This document shows positions 51,800 through 60,906 of a stretch of DNA of 64,000 bases, piece after piece. The position numbers and the translations under genes were made by a program. How positions within the stretch are numbered: position 1 is the first letter of the stretch; each line of letters starts with the position of its first letter. The stretch covers positions 3,349,501 to 3,413,500 of the forward strand of contig NZ_AP023367.1 in NCBI RefSeq assembly GCF_014218335.1, written 5' to 3'. Source of the DNA: Anaerocolumna cellulosilytica (lineage in GTDB: Bacteria > Bacillota > Clostridia > Lachnospirales > Lachnospiraceae). The notes beneath the pieces were generated by a model. That model was not told the origin of the DNA and searched no databases. It saw nothing but the letters and a program-made list of their open reading frames with translations.

Positions 51800-52951
51800 T
51801 TATTTAACAATTTCAGTAACCCTGATACCAAAGGACTCCTCAATAACTACTACTTCGCCTTTTGCTACAAACTTACCATTAACCAATACATCAATTGGTT
51901 CTCCAGCCAATTTATTAAGTTCAATGATTGTGCCTGGTGAAAAATCTAGAATTTCTTTAATGGATTTGCTTGTTCTTCCCAGTTCAACTGTGACCTCTAA
52001 GGGTACGTCCATAATGAGACCAATATTTTCAGGTTGAACAACTGACTGCTGTGGCATAGTAAAAGGTTGAAAAAATGCTGGTTGTACATTAACATCTTGT
52101 ACTGGTGGAACCATATTATTTCCTCCTGGATATCCTTGCATTTGAGGTGCAAAGGGTATTTGACCTTGCGGCATTGCTTGGGATTGCTGCCCTGCATTGG
52201 GGTTAACTGTTTCAACAGCTTTTTGCTGCTCCGCCTTTGCCGGTGCTGTATTTGCCTTTGTATTCTGTTGTTCTTTTGTAAACTGGCTATATAATTCTCT
52301 GGCAAAATCAAACGGATACAACTGCATTAATTCACTGTCAACCAAATCTCCAATTTCCATCTTAAAAGATACCTTAACAAATTGTTCTTTTAGAAACGGA
52401 GCAATATCAGCACCATCAATGGACTCGTTTAAATCTACTAATTTTGATAACGGTGGACTAATATCAACTCTTTTCTCTAACATAGACGAAATGGAAGTGG
52501 ATGCGGAACCCATCATCTGGTTCATTGCTTCACTAATAGCACTTAAATGTAATTCAGACAAATCCCCTGATACATTTGTACCGTCTCCGCCCATCATTAA
52601 ATCTGTAATAATCTTTACATCAGCTTCTTTTAAAATTAAAATATTATTACCGTCAAGTCCTTCCTTGTAATATATCTGAATAAATACACAGGGCCTGTCG
52701 TAATTATCTGCCAAATCATTCCAAGTAGCATATGATACAACCGGAGTTGTAATAACTACTTTTTGATTAACCAGGGAAGACAAAGTTGTTGCTGCTGTTC
52801 CCATGCTTATATTAGAAACTTCACCAATTGCATCCTTCTCTTCATCTGATAAGTTCCCCAGTTCATTGCTTGCTGTGTTTGCACTATCTATGTCAGAACC
52901 TATCCCACTTAGAAGCGCGTTGATCTCTTCTTGAGATAACATACCATCCAT
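51800..52951 (-). CDS. fliY: Flagellar motor switch phosphatase FliY
   Basis: 383 aa. The N-terminus MLSQEEINALLSGIG is the CheY-P docking motif. Two CheC-like phosphatase motifs follow (EKDAIGEVSNISMGTAATTL and ELHLSAISEAMNQMMGSAST), then a Gln/Pro/Asn-rich linker (about 225-305), and a C-terminal FliN/SpoA domain (DVPLEVTVELGRTSKSIKEI, then PIDVLVNGKFVAKGEVVVIE). FliY combines CheY-P hydrolysis with the C-ring position of FliN. AGGAG precedes the ATG. It follows fliM by 5 bp. Confidence 0.95.
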   Translation of the reverse strand: MDGMLSQEEINALLSGIGSDIDSANTASNELGNLSDEEKDAIGEVSNISMGTAATTLSSLVNQKVVITTPVVSYATWNDLADNYDRPCVFIQIYYKEGLDGNNILILKEADVKIITDLMMGGDGTNVSGDLSELHLSAISEAMNQMMGSASTSISSMLEKRVDISPPLSKLVDLNESIDGADIAPFLKEQFVKVSFKMEIGDLVDSELMQLYPFDFARELYSQFTKEQQNTKANTAPAKAEQQKAVETVNPNAGQQSQAMPQGQIPFAPQMQGYPGGNNMVPPVQDVNVQPAFFQPFTMPQQSVVQPENIGLIMDVPLEVTVELGRTSKSIKEILDFSPGTIIELNKLAGEPIDVLVNGKFVAKGEVVVIEESFGIRVTEIVK

Positions 52952-52956
52952 AATTG

Positions 52957-53934
52957 TTACTCCTCTCTGATAATTGATGAAATTCTTACTGCATAAGTAT
53001 CTGAAGATGCGCCTGGTAACGCCTTGAATTTATTTATGTTACCTACGTAAATATCTAATTCATCATCGGTTTTTGTATTTAACTTGATAATATCTCCTAT
53101 TTGCAGCCCTAAAAAGTCATTGACAGAAATTGCGCTTTTGCCAAGAACTGCTTTAATCGGAACTTTTGCTTTGGATATAGCCATTTCAATAAATTCCTGA
53201 TAACTGTCATCATCTTTTACTTGCATTGTTGAGAACCAATATTTCGTATTTAACTTATCTACTACACTCTCCAAACATGCATATGGCAAACAGACGTTCA
53301 TCATCCCTTCTACATTACCAATCTTTATGTTCATAGTAACGATAGAAATCATCTCACTAGGAGCTATAATCTGAGCAAATTGAGAATTTGTCTCAATCCT
53401 TGTAAGCCTGGGTTCCAATTGAATCACATTATTCCATGGCTCACTGAGCAGATTTGTACATACATTAAAAATTCGTTCTATAATAATTAACTCAATTTCA
53501 GTAAATTCTCTTGCTTTTTCTAAGGGAGAACCACCGCCACCTAACATCCGGTCAACCATAGCATAACCCAGATTGTCAGCAAGCTCTATAATTATATTCC
53601 CTTCCAAAGGTGAAAAATCTATTATACCTAATAGTACTGGGTTAGATAATGCATTTGTAAACTCTGAGTATGCGACTGCTTCAGAATTTATTACCTCCAC
53701 TTGTACATTTTTTCTAAAGTAAGCCGGTAAATTCGTAGAAAGCAATCTCCCATAATGTTCAAATATTATCTCTAAAGTTCTAAGGTGCTCTTTTGAGAAT
53801 TTTGATGGTCTGGCAAAATCATAATTTTTAACAGCTCTTTCGCCGTTCCCCTTAAATTCGTCCGCGTCTAGTTCACCACTGCTTAACGCCTTAAGCAGAT
53901 TGTCAATCTCATTTTGAGACAAGACGTCGCCCAT
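52957..53934 (-). CDS. fliM: Flagellar motor switch protein FliM
   Basis: 325 aa. VLSQNEIDNLLKALSSGEL at the N-terminus is the CheY-binding motif; the middle CheC-like domain includes LADNLGYAMVDRMLGGGGSP; the C-terminal SpoA domain is at about 250-325. FliM forms the C-ring wall and receives CheY-P. The start at 53934 has GGAGG 8 nt upstream; ATG at 53940 would be too close to it. It is 5 bp before fliY and 70 bp after fliL. Confidence 0.95.
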   Translation of the reverse strand: MGDVLSQNEIDNLLKALSSGELDADEFKGNGERAVKNYDFARPSKFSKEHLRTLEIIFEHYGRLLSTNLPAYFRKNVQVEVINSEAVAYSEFTNALSNPVLLGIIDFSPLEGNIIIELADNLGYAMVDRMLGGGGSPLEKAREFTEIELIIIERIFNVCTNLLSEPWNNVIQLEPRLTRIETNSQFAQIIAPSEMISIVTMNIKIGNVEGMMNVCLPYACLESVVDKLNTKYWFSTMQVKDDDSYQEFIEMAISKAKVPIKAVLGKSAISVNDFLGLQIGDIIKLNTKTDDELDIYVGNINKFKALPGASSDTYAVRISSIIREE

Positions 53935-54004
53935 TGTCATTACCTCCCGGGTGATTACTTAATACTATAATAGCACATATTTCGAATAAAATCACCATTT
54001 TGTT

Positions 54005-54574
54005 TTATTCTGTTACCATATTCAGTGATACGCTAAATATAAAATCAGAGTCAAAGTATTCCTGAATTTTTAACAAAATATCTTCTTTCAATTTACTTTT
54101 TGTTTCAACTGTATTAATCTCCTGCATCGTATAACTTCTAACTTGATCACTAACAATTTCTTTTAGTACACTTAAATTGGTCTCCACCTTTGGCTGAAGT
54201 GCCTTATAGTCCTTAGCCTTCGTGTTAATAGATAAAGACACAGAAACCAACGCATAATGATTTTTACTGTTAACAGCTGTAGTACTATTATTAGAGGTAG
54301 TACTATTATTAGAGGTAGTACTGTTAACAGTTGTATTCTTTAGATTAACTGTTAAATCAGTGGGAAATTGATATACTTCAATATCCTTTATATCTACTGC
54401 CTTACTTTTTTCATCTGTGCCTTCTAACTCCAAGTCAATAGAAGTAGCCACTTTAGATATCAGTTCATTTGTTCTCATGGTTGTCGGAACTACTGCAAAT
54501 ACAAGTACAGCAGCAAGTACCATATTTAATATTCCAATTGCTAATATTATAATTGTCAAGAGATTCTTTTTCAT
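54005..54574 (-). CDS. fliL: Flagellar basal body protein FliL
   Basis: 189 aa. One membrane helix (LLTIIILAIGILNMVLAAVL) and a periplasm-side domain with conserved HYALVSVSLSINTKAKDYKA and the closing FIFSVSLNMVTE. FliL surrounds the stator and supports torque. Residues near 85-105 hold a short Asn/Ser/Thr repeat (NSTTSN units) unusual for the family. I choose ATG 54574 since GGGAG lies 5 nt upstream, within a hairpin-SD module; ATG at 54586 would overlap it. Confidence 0.88.
   Translation of the reverse strand: MKKNLLTIIILAIGILNMVLAAVLVFAVVPTTMRTNELISKVATSIDLELEGTDEKSKAVDIKDIEVYQFPTDLTVNLKNTTVNSTTSNNSTTSNNSTTAVNSKNHYALVSVSLSINTKAKDYKALQPKVETNLSVLKEIVSDQVRSYTMQEINTVETKSKLKEDILLKIQEYFDSDFIFSVSLNMVTE
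54266..54335 (-). repeat. 18-bp tandem repeat in fliL
   Basis: The unit AGTACTATTATTAGAGGT on the plus strand is repeated about three times, giving the NSTTSN units in the protein. The units are nearly identical at the DNA level, so expansion is recent. Confidence 0.8.
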
Positions 54575-54600
54575 GATGTCTCCCATCCGCCTACACAGGC
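54575..54600 (-). promoter_or_regulatory. Hairpin-SD module before fliL
   Basis: On the minus strand GCCT and AGGC pair around GTGT (54600-54597 with 54592-54589), then GGAT, GGGAG (54584-54580), 5 nt and ATG. Weakest stem of the set, but with the same spacing as the others. Confidence 0.55.
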
Positions 54601-54614
54601 ATGCCCCTTCTGTC

Positions 54615-55421
54615 TTAATTATTTATATCATTATATATCTTAATTTCAACACGTCTGTTTTTTGCTTTTCCTACATCTGTCTCATTACCTGCTATCGGAT
54701 CATATTCCCCTCTACCAGTCCATTTTAAAGTTTTAGGATCCATTCCTTTCTCCTTAATCAGGTACTCTGCTGCATTTAGCGCTCTGGCAGAAGACAACCA
54801 GTTATTATCAGGATATGAACTGCTGCGTATTGGCACATTATCTGTATGCCCTTCTATTTCAATCAGGTATTTATCATACAGCTTAACGACGTCTCCGACT
54901 TTACCAAAAATAGGGAGAGCCTCTGTTTTAATATCTGCTTTACCTGAGTCAAACAAAATAGAACCGCTTAATGATATTTTGACATATTGAAAATTAGGGT
55001 CGATACTTAATTCTATGTAATCTTCCAAATTTTTTTTATCAACAACATCTGAAATTTCATCATACATTTCTTGTGAAGCCTTTTTTTGTTGCTCTAATAT
55101 TTCCTCAACCGCCTTATCAAAACTATCAACCTCTGCCTCATCATCACTTCGACCTGTCGTATTAAAATATTGATCAAAATCATTTAACTGAGATATACCA
55201 GATGAGATTAATCTACTTTCATCAATTACAGACCTTCCTCCACTAAAAATACTAAAACTATTAGTCATGGATTGTACTATTTTTTCATATTTCTCCGCGT
55301 CAACAGTAGAGGATGCAAAAAGTAAAACGAAGAAGCAAAGAAGCAGATTCATTAAGTCAGCAAAAGTATTCAGCCACGGCGCACCCGCACTACTCTCTTC
55401 GGCTTTTTTCTTCCTAGCCAT
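54615..55421 (-). CDS. motB: Flagellar stator protein MotB
   Basis: 268 aa. One membrane helix with the proton-path Asp (NTFADLMNLLLCFFVLLFAS), a plug/linker, and a C-terminal OmpA-like peptidoglycan-binding domain with LIEIEGHTDNVPIRSSSYPD and GRGEYDPIAGNETDVG. Together with MotA it forms the stator. The start at 55421 follows GAGGTTG; it overlaps motA by 8 bp, so the two are translationally coupled. Confidence 0.95.
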   Translation of the reverse strand: MARKKKAEESSAGAPWLNTFADLMNLLLCFFVLLFASSTVDAEKYEKIVQSMTNSFSIFSGGRSVIDESRLISSGISQLNDFDQYFNTTGRSDDEAEVDSFDKAVEEILEQQKKASQEMYDEISDVVDKKNLEDYIELSIDPNFQYVKISLSGSILFDSGKADIKTEALPIFGKVGDVVKLYDKYLIEIEGHTDNVPIRSSSYPDNNWLSSARALNAAEYLIKEKGMDPKTLKWTGRGEYDPIAGNETDVGKAKNRRVEIKIYNDINN

Positions 55422-56238
55422 CAACCTCACCACCTTCATTTACATCGAATTCAGCACGATTTGTGGGATTTAAGAAGGATTTTAATTTTTCTTCAATAAC
55501 TCTAGGATTTTCACCTGCTTGTATTGATAATAATCCCTCAACAATTACTTCTTTCATCATAATCTCAGCAGCATTTCTTGCTTTTAGTTTATTAACTACC
55601 GGAATACATATCCAGTTTGCTAATACGGAGCCGTAGAATGTGGTAACTAAAGCAACCGCCATATTAGGGCCTATCGTAGAAGGATCATTTAAATCCTTTA
55701 ACATATTAACCAGACCAATTAAGGTACCAATCATACCCCAGGCCGGACCCATGGCTGATAGCTTATCCCAAAAACCAATGGTATCACTATGTCTTCCTTC
55801 AATACATGACAATTCTGTTTCAAGAATACTTCGTACCAGTTCAGGGTCTGTTCCATCTACGATGAGCAGGATTCCCTTTTTCAAGAATTCATCCTCAATA
55901 CTATTAGCAGTCTCTTCCAATGCCAGAAGACCTTCTTTTCTGGCGACATTTGACAATGCAATAATATTTTTTATGGTTTCCACATCGTTGTAAGCAGGTG
56001 TCTGTAATACCAGCTTAAAGGAAGCCAACTTTTCAACATATGTTTTGAGACTTGGTTCCATGGTCATTAATGTTGTAAAAGAACCACCAAAGGTTATTAA
56101 TATAGACGGAATATCAATGAAGTTCATTATCTTTCCAAACGAAACACTCATTGTCCCCATATCAAATACAATACCAAAAATCATTAAAACAATTCCGCTT
56201 ATTAACCCTATAATTGATGCAATATTCAAAATAGTCAC
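55414..56238 (-). CDS. motA: Flagellar stator protein MotA
   Basis: 274 aa with four membrane helices, starting GTG (ribosome binding site AGGTGG). Typical parts: ASIIGLISGIVLMIFGIVFD, the cytosolic loop with PELVRSILETELSCIEGRH, and MGPAWGMIGTLIGLVNMLKD in the third helix with the conserved Pro of the torque path. Conducts protons with MotB and pushes on the C-ring. It precedes motB and follows flbD. Confidence 0.95.
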   Translation of the reverse strand: MTILNIASIIGLISGIVLMIFGIVFDMGTMSVSFGKIMNFIDIPSILITFGGSFTTLMTMEPSLKTYVEKLASFKLVLQTPAYNDVETIKNIIALSNVARKEGLLALEETANSIEDEFLKKGILLIVDGTDPELVRSILETELSCIEGRHSDTIGFWDKLSAMGPAWGMIGTLIGLVNMLKDLNDPSTIGPNMAVALVTTFYGSVLANWICIPVVNKLKARNAAEIMMKEVIVEGLLSIQAGENPRVIEEKLKSFLNPTNRAEFDVNEGGEVDG

Positions 56239-56264
56239 CCACCTAACTTAAGTCTTTTGTACTC

Positions 56265-56465
56265 CTAATCTTCTTTTAAAAATCTCGAAAAAAGTTCTTT
56301 TTTGTAACATTTTACAAGATTAATTACTTCTTGTCTACTCTCTTTTACCAGTATTTTTTTCCCATTCGTCAATGTTATGACTGTGTCAGGAATTTCTTCA
56401 ATTGTTTCTATTAAGTCGGCATTCACGGTTATATTAACATCATTCATTTTTGTTATATTAATCAT
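56265..56465 (-). CDS. flbD: Flagellar protein FlbD
   Basis: 66 aa, small cytosolic protein with ITKMNDVNITVNADLIETIE, DTVITLTNGKKILVKESRQE and a helix, the FlbD pattern. Its function in the operon is not settled; it usually lies between flgE and motA, as here. The start at 56465 has GGGG 5 nt upstream; an in-frame ATG at 56498 would put the ribosome binding site inside the gene. Confidence 0.88.
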   Translation of the reverse strand: MINITKMNDVNITVNADLIETIEEIPDTVITLTNGKKILVKESRQEVINLVKCYKKELFSRFLKED

Positions 56466-56602
56466 TTTATCCCCATGCCTTTCTACAAATCGGTTCACCT
56501 AAAATCGCAACTGTATATATCGCCCTATTTATTTATAGGACTGCTGTTATCTACTTTTACAATTTAAATTTATAACAGCAGTCCTAAATTAATTTACCTT
56601 AA

Positions 56603-58027
56603 TTAACGTTTCAGATTAATAAGCTCTTCCAAAAGGGAATCGGAAGTTGTAATAATTCTTGAATTCGCCTGGAAACCTCTTTGGGTAGTAATCATTTCTG
56701 TAAACTGAGCCGCCAAGTCTACATTTGACATTTCCACTACACCAGGTGTAAACTTTCCACCATCACTGCTTACATCATGTCCGATACCATCAAAAGAACC
56801 GGAGTTCTGGGTTTCAGAAAACATATTGTCACCAACTGCTTCAAGACCCGCAGGATTTGCAAAGGATGCAACTGCAATCTGACCTAATAATCTACTGTCA
56901 CCATTGTCATATTTACCAAAGATTTTACCGTAATTATCAACGCCAATGCCTGTCATATTACCTGCCTTACGTCCTTTACCACTACCATCTGAAGCACCAG
57001 TATTACCTTCAATTGTAGATTTACCACTACCGCCATACATAGTCATTTTTGAGAAATCTACAGCAATTGGCGTAAAGGGACTATTTCCTGTAGCTGTAAC
57101 CGTCAGATTTATTCCGGTATTACCTGCACCTCCTACACTGACAAAATCACCTGAACCTGAATGAAATTCAAGTACGGAAGGTGTGCCAGTAGCCGCTAAG
57201 GTTAAACCTGTTGTTGCGTTTACTGTTGCTGCGTAAGATACACCTCCAATAGCAACTGATGTAATTGCTGTTGCAGTATACGGATCTGCAGTTGTACCGG
57301 AACCTTTCATAAAGATAGATTTTCCGTTTTTATCAACGATATTATCTAAGGTAATATTGTATTGATTCGTTGCAGTACTCTGTTTCAAATTCAAGGTAGC
57401 GGTATATTCATTACCTGTAGCATCATAGAAAGTAATATTAGCCTTTCTTCCACTTGCTATTATCTGTGTATCCTTATTATCAATATTACCGGATACATAT
57501 GCTTTTGTAGTCCCTTCCGGTGCAGAATACAGATTTTCAGGCTTCATTATCTGTAAGGCTGATACCGTATCTTGAATTACTTTCGTTGAATCTTTAGGGT
57601 CTACCTGCCACCCCATTACCGTAGCACCAGTCGGTGTACAAAGTGTACCATTTGCATCTACATCAAAAGACCCAGCCTTTGTAAAGTAATTGGTACCTGC
57701 ATTGTTTACAACAAAGAAAGAATCTCCTGATATCATAAGGTCAAAAGGATTATCTGTTCTCTGTGCACCACCGGTTTTTGTAATGGCTGCTTTAATCCCT
57801 GCAACGCTGCTACCCAAACCAATCTGCATGGCATTACGTCCGGCAGCACCGGTATTCGTATTCGGACCGGTTGCACTTTGTACAGTCTGATAAAATATAT
57901 CAGAAAATGTAACGGAACTGGCTTTAAAACCTATTGTATTAACGTTCGCTATATTATTACCTATAACGTCCATCTTGGTCTGGTGAACACTTAAACCTGA
58001 AACACCAGAATATAATGATCTCATCAT
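56603..58027 (-). CDS. flgE: Flagellar hook protein FlgE
   Basis: 474 aa. N-terminal rod-like motif SLYSGVSGLSVHQTKMDVIG and NNIANVNTIGFKASSVTFSD, an exposed central region, and the C-terminal hook motif VDLAAQFTEMITTQRGFQAN, then SRIITTSDSLLEELINLKR. It polymerises into the flexible hook under the FlgD cap. A strong AGGAGG precedes the ATG. It comes after the TIGR02530-type gene and before flbD. Confidence 0.95.
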   Translation of the reverse strand: MMRSLYSGVSGLSVHQTKMDVIGNNIANVNTIGFKASSVTFSDIFYQTVQSATGPNTNTGAAGRNAMQIGLGSSVAGIKAAITKTGGAQRTDNPFDLMISGDSFFVVNNAGTNYFTKAGSFDVDANGTLCTPTGATVMGWQVDPKDSTKVIQDTVSALQIMKPENLYSAPEGTTKAYVSGNIDNKDTQIIASGRKANITFYDATGNEYTATLNLKQSTATNQYNITLDNIVDKNGKSIFMKGSGTTADPYTATAITSVAIGGVSYAATVNATTGLTLAATGTPSVLEFHSGSGDFVSVGGAGNTGINLTVTATGNSPFTPIAVDFSKMTMYGGSGKSTIEGNTGASDGSGKGRKAGNMTGIGVDNYGKIFGKYDNGDSRLLGQIAVASFANPAGLEAVGDNMFSETQNSGSFDGIGHDVSSDGGKFTPGVVEMSNVDLAAQFTEMITTQRGFQANSRIITTSDSLLEELINLKR

Positions 58028-58110
58028 AATGTAATGACCTCCTTATTAGTGGGTGTGTAATTACCCTGTCTGTCAATCAAGGGTACTATGCCTCCATTCG
58101 GTCCAGCATT

Positions 58111-58509
58111 TTAAATGATTACAGCACCATCAATATTAGTAAAAATTTTATCCTCACCGTCATTCACGGCTGTAATTACAGTGTTATTTCTGACATTTAC
58201 AATAAAAGCAATGTTGTCAACCATAACCAAGGATTCTTTAATTCCTTTTTCCTGTGCTTTCTTAGCACCGGTATTAAGCCTTTCCAGTTGTTTGTCCGAT
58301 AAATCGATATTCCTGCTAGCCAATCTTTCATTCGCATGCCTTGAGAATTTCAGAGAACCGGTTTGTTCCAACTGTTGCTGCTTTAATAATTCAATAAAGG
58401 GTATTCCTTGACCTTCCGGTACCTGACTGCTTATCTTATTTTTATTTTTTAAGAGCTGGCCGGTCATTTGCTCTATTGAATTAAAATTTGTTTGTGAAAT
58501 CTGTTTCAT
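58111..58509 (-). CDS. Small flagellar operon protein (TIGR02530/FlgBiosyn-like)
   Basis: 132 aa. Motifs SRHANERLASRNIDLSDKQL and VMVDNIAFIVNVRNNTVITA match the uncharacterised flagellar-operon family found between flgD and flgE (also called YlzI-neighbour, TIGR02530). It is hydrophilic, with no membrane segment. The start is set at ATG 58509 because GGGAG lies 6 nt upstream within a hairpin-SD module; a reading from 58560 would run through the hairpin. Role unknown, perhaps hook assembly. Confidence 0.75.
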   Translation of the reverse strand: MKQISQTNFNSIEQMTGQLLKNKNKISSQVPEGQGIPFIELLKQQQLEQTGSLKFSRHANERLASRNIDLSDKQLERLNTGAKKAQEKGIKESLVMVDNIAFIVNVRNNTVITAVNDGEDKIFTNIDGAVII

Positions 58510-58562
58510 ACTTGACTCCCATCTATGTGTTGAAGCGCGTATTTTTCTTTGCACCTGCACAT
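58510..58562 (-). promoter_or_regulatory. Hairpin-SD module before the TIGR02530-type gene
   Basis: On the minus strand ATGTG (58562-58558) pairs with CACAT (58529-58525) at the ends of a long loop; then AGAT, GGGAG (58520-58516), 6 nt and ATG. Upstream, GCAGGTGCAAA is present twice (58550-58600), and GTAAG/CTTAC forms another small hairpin. The 58563-58686 gap holds nothing else that I recognise. Confidence 0.6.
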
Positions 58563-58686
58563 GTACAGTAAGGGATGCTTACATTTTGCACCTGCCTCTT
58601 TTCACGTCGACGTCCTTTTCAACGTTCTGGGTGACTTCACGATTACATTATGCTCCTTTTATACCTGCTGCTTCTTAAAGTTATGC

Positions 58687-59463
58687 CTAATCATCTGTAT
58701 TTTCTGTGCTATCTTCGCCTTGTTCAGCTTCCGGAGCCGTTCCCTCAATGGTAACAGTTATCTTATTGGTAACGGTTGTATACAGAATATCATTAAACAT
58801 TAATACAGGTTTGTAGGTGCCATTATCTAAATTCATAAACGCTTCCTTGCTGATAGTTACTTTATTACCGTCTAAGGTAACATATTTAGCATCAACTGCT
58901 TTACCACCAATTATAAATGCAATATCATCAGCAATTGTCTTATCAGAACCAAGGTTTACTTCAAAGCTGATATTTGATGGCTCTTCTTTGTTAAAGGTCG
59001 CTTTTACCGGATTCGGTATATAAGGAGCTCCTCTTTGCAATAAATATGTAGCATCAACAACTTGGACAATTTGATCCAAAGTATAAATATTATCATTGAC
59101 AACTAGATTCGCAACTCCATTTGATATAACAACAGAATCAACGGTTCCGTCTTTTAAAATCATATTGCCAGTTCCGTCTTTTGAATTTACTACAACATTC
59201 ATCCCTACAAGGCCAAATGCTTGGTTATTACTTGATGTCTGATTTAAGTTCTGCATCTGTTCCAATTGTGAAAAGGTTGCAAGCTGTTCAACAAATTGGG
59301 TATCTGTACTTGGATTCAAAGGATCCTGATATTTCATCTGGGTCACCAGCAATTTTAAAAATGCAGTTTTATCCAGAGAGCCTGTGCCTGACTTAGAAGC
59401 AGTGCTCGTGGAATTCGTAGAAACTACTTTTCCATTCGTAACCTGTTGTAAAAGATCACTCAT
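58687..59463 (-). CDS. flgD: Flagellar hook assembly protein FlgD
   Basis: 258 aa. The conserved N-terminal region has LDKTAFLKLLVTQMKYQDPL, then STDTQFVEQLATFSQLEQMQ, the FlgD signature. The C-terminal part resembles the tudor and Fn3-like domains, here with VDATYLLQRGAPYIPNPVKA. FlgD caps the growing hook and is lost afterwards. It lies 12 bp after fliK. Confidence 0.93.
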   Translation of the reverse strand: MSDLLQQVTNGKVVSTNSTSTASKSGTGSLDKTAFLKLLVTQMKYQDPLNPSTDTQFVEQLATFSQLEQMQNLNQTSSNNQAFGLVGMNVVVNSKDGTGNMILKDGTVDSVVISNGVANLVVNDNIYTLDQIVQVVDATYLLQRGAPYIPNPVKATFNKEEPSNISFEVNLGSDKTIADDIAFIIGGKAVDAKYVTLDGNKVTISKEAFMNLDNGTYKPVLMFNDILYTTVTNKITVTIEGTAPEAEQGEDSTENTDD

Positions 59464-59475
59464 AAGAACCTCCTA

Positions 59476-60846
59476 TTAAACGGTATAATCCACACTATTT
59501 GTAGCCTGTTCCAAACTATCGAGGGAAGAATTCTCAATCTTTTCTTCTTCTATTGCTTCCGAACCCTCAAAAAGCCTTCCGCGATTACCTGATTTTTCCT
59601 GATGCTTTTGTGTATCGCCCGCAGCCTGGTCGCTTCCAGTAAAATTAAAGTTAGCTACTGTTACTTCGATTGCTTCAACTTTCAATCCCTGTTGGTTTAG
59701 ATTTTCTCGTAAAATATGTAACTGACTTTCTATTGCTTCTTTAGCTATCTCATTCTGCGTTTGAAACTGTGCGGTCAGAATACCGTCTTTTGCAACTACA
59801 GAAAGATTTACTTTTCCTAAATGCTCAGGATTTAATTGAATTTCCATAGATGTCTGTTCAGGTTTAATAAATACTTTAATCTGCTCAATAATCTGAGTAG
59901 TGATGTCTTGTATCTGCCTGCTATTAGAAACCTCTTCTTCAAAACCTGCTAATCCCTCACTACCTTTTACTGCTAAGTTTTGAATAAAAGACTCAAGAGA
60001 CGTCTCCGCTGCTGCTTCTTCCTTATTTCCGGTGTTGTCAGAAGCAGTATTCTGCCCTTGTGAATCAGTTTTATAAACTTCAACAGAAGTTCCATTTCCG
60101 CTTGTAGCTGCAGTTTCTGAACTATCCTTTGTTGCATTAAGTTCTTTTGCAGAACTCTCTTCATCCGGATTTTCTAAAGTAGTTGGAGCAATTATATATT
60201 CATCCTGCTTTTCCTGGTTATTAATACTATCCAGGTATTGTTCAACTTGTTCCTTCGTCACTCCAAAGTCATCTGTTACACTCTTTACTGTCTCTGACAA
60301 CTGTTTCAACGTATCCGCCAGTTCTTCATTGGTTAAAAATTCAGATATATCCTCTGCTCCCTTTACTTGTAACACTAATTGTTTCAGATTATCCGGATTT
60401 AAGAGGTCTAGCATGGTAAGTCCAAGTGTTTCCATTGCTTTTTCAAGCTCTTCTTTCGATATTCCAAGCTGTTCCTGTATTGAATTCTGCAAAGCTGCAA
60501 TAAAATCTTCAATATTGCTAAATGCTATATTGTCCATCTTTCCATCTGCAAGTGGGTCTATTTCACCTGCTAATACCAAACCTTCTGTGCCTGTACTGCT
60601 TAAAACAGTATTCTTATTCACTTCCTGCTGAATCTTATTAAAATCACTCTTTGCAGGCACTTGGCTTTTATTAATAAATGTTTTCTTAGTTGCAGCAACA
60701 GTCTCTCTTAGTACATCCTTTGATTTCACACTATTATCCATAATACCCGCAAAATCATTACCTGAACTTTTTTGATTCATAGAAACTTTATTGTTTTGAC
60801 CGGATCCAGCTAAATCAAATAGCTGTGTTTTTAAATTGGCTGTCAT
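59476..60846 (-). CDS. fliK: Flagellar hook-length control protein FliK
   Basis: 456 aa, long and low in conservation at the N-terminus, as is usual for this ruler protein. The C-terminal domain (Flg_hook type) has SMEIQLNPEHLGKVNLSVVA, DGILTAQFQTQNEIAKEAIE, SQLHILRENLNQQGLKVEAI, which contacts FlhB to switch export. Position between the MotE-like gene and flgD supports the call. An acidic Ser/Glu-rich middle region (about 215-305) is probably extended. Confidence 0.9.
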   Translation of the reverse strand: MTANLKTQLFDLAGSGQNNKVSMNQKSSGNDFAGIMDNSVKSKDVLRETVAATKKTFINKSQVPAKSDFNKIQQEVNKNTVLSSTGTEGLVLAGEIDPLADGKMDNIAFSNIEDFIAALQNSIQEQLGISKEELEKAMETLGLTMLDLLNPDNLKQLVLQVKGAEDISEFLTNEELADTLKQLSETVKSVTDDFGVTKEQVEQYLDSINNQEKQDEYIIAPTTLENPDEESSAKELNATKDSSETAATSGNGTSVEVYKTDSQGQNTASDNTGNKEEAAAETSLESFIQNLAVKGSEGLAGFEEEVSNSRQIQDITTQIIEQIKVFIKPEQTSMEIQLNPEHLGKVNLSVVAKDGILTAQFQTQNEIAKEAIESQLHILRENLNQQGLKVEAIEVTVANFNFTGSDQAAGDTQKHQEKSGNRGRLFEGSEAIEEEKIENSSLDSLEQATNSVDYTV

Positions 60847-60906
60847 CCTTTGTTTTCCTCCTTTCTATCATTCTCTTTATACTTAAGTGAACAATTCACA
60901 TTAAGC

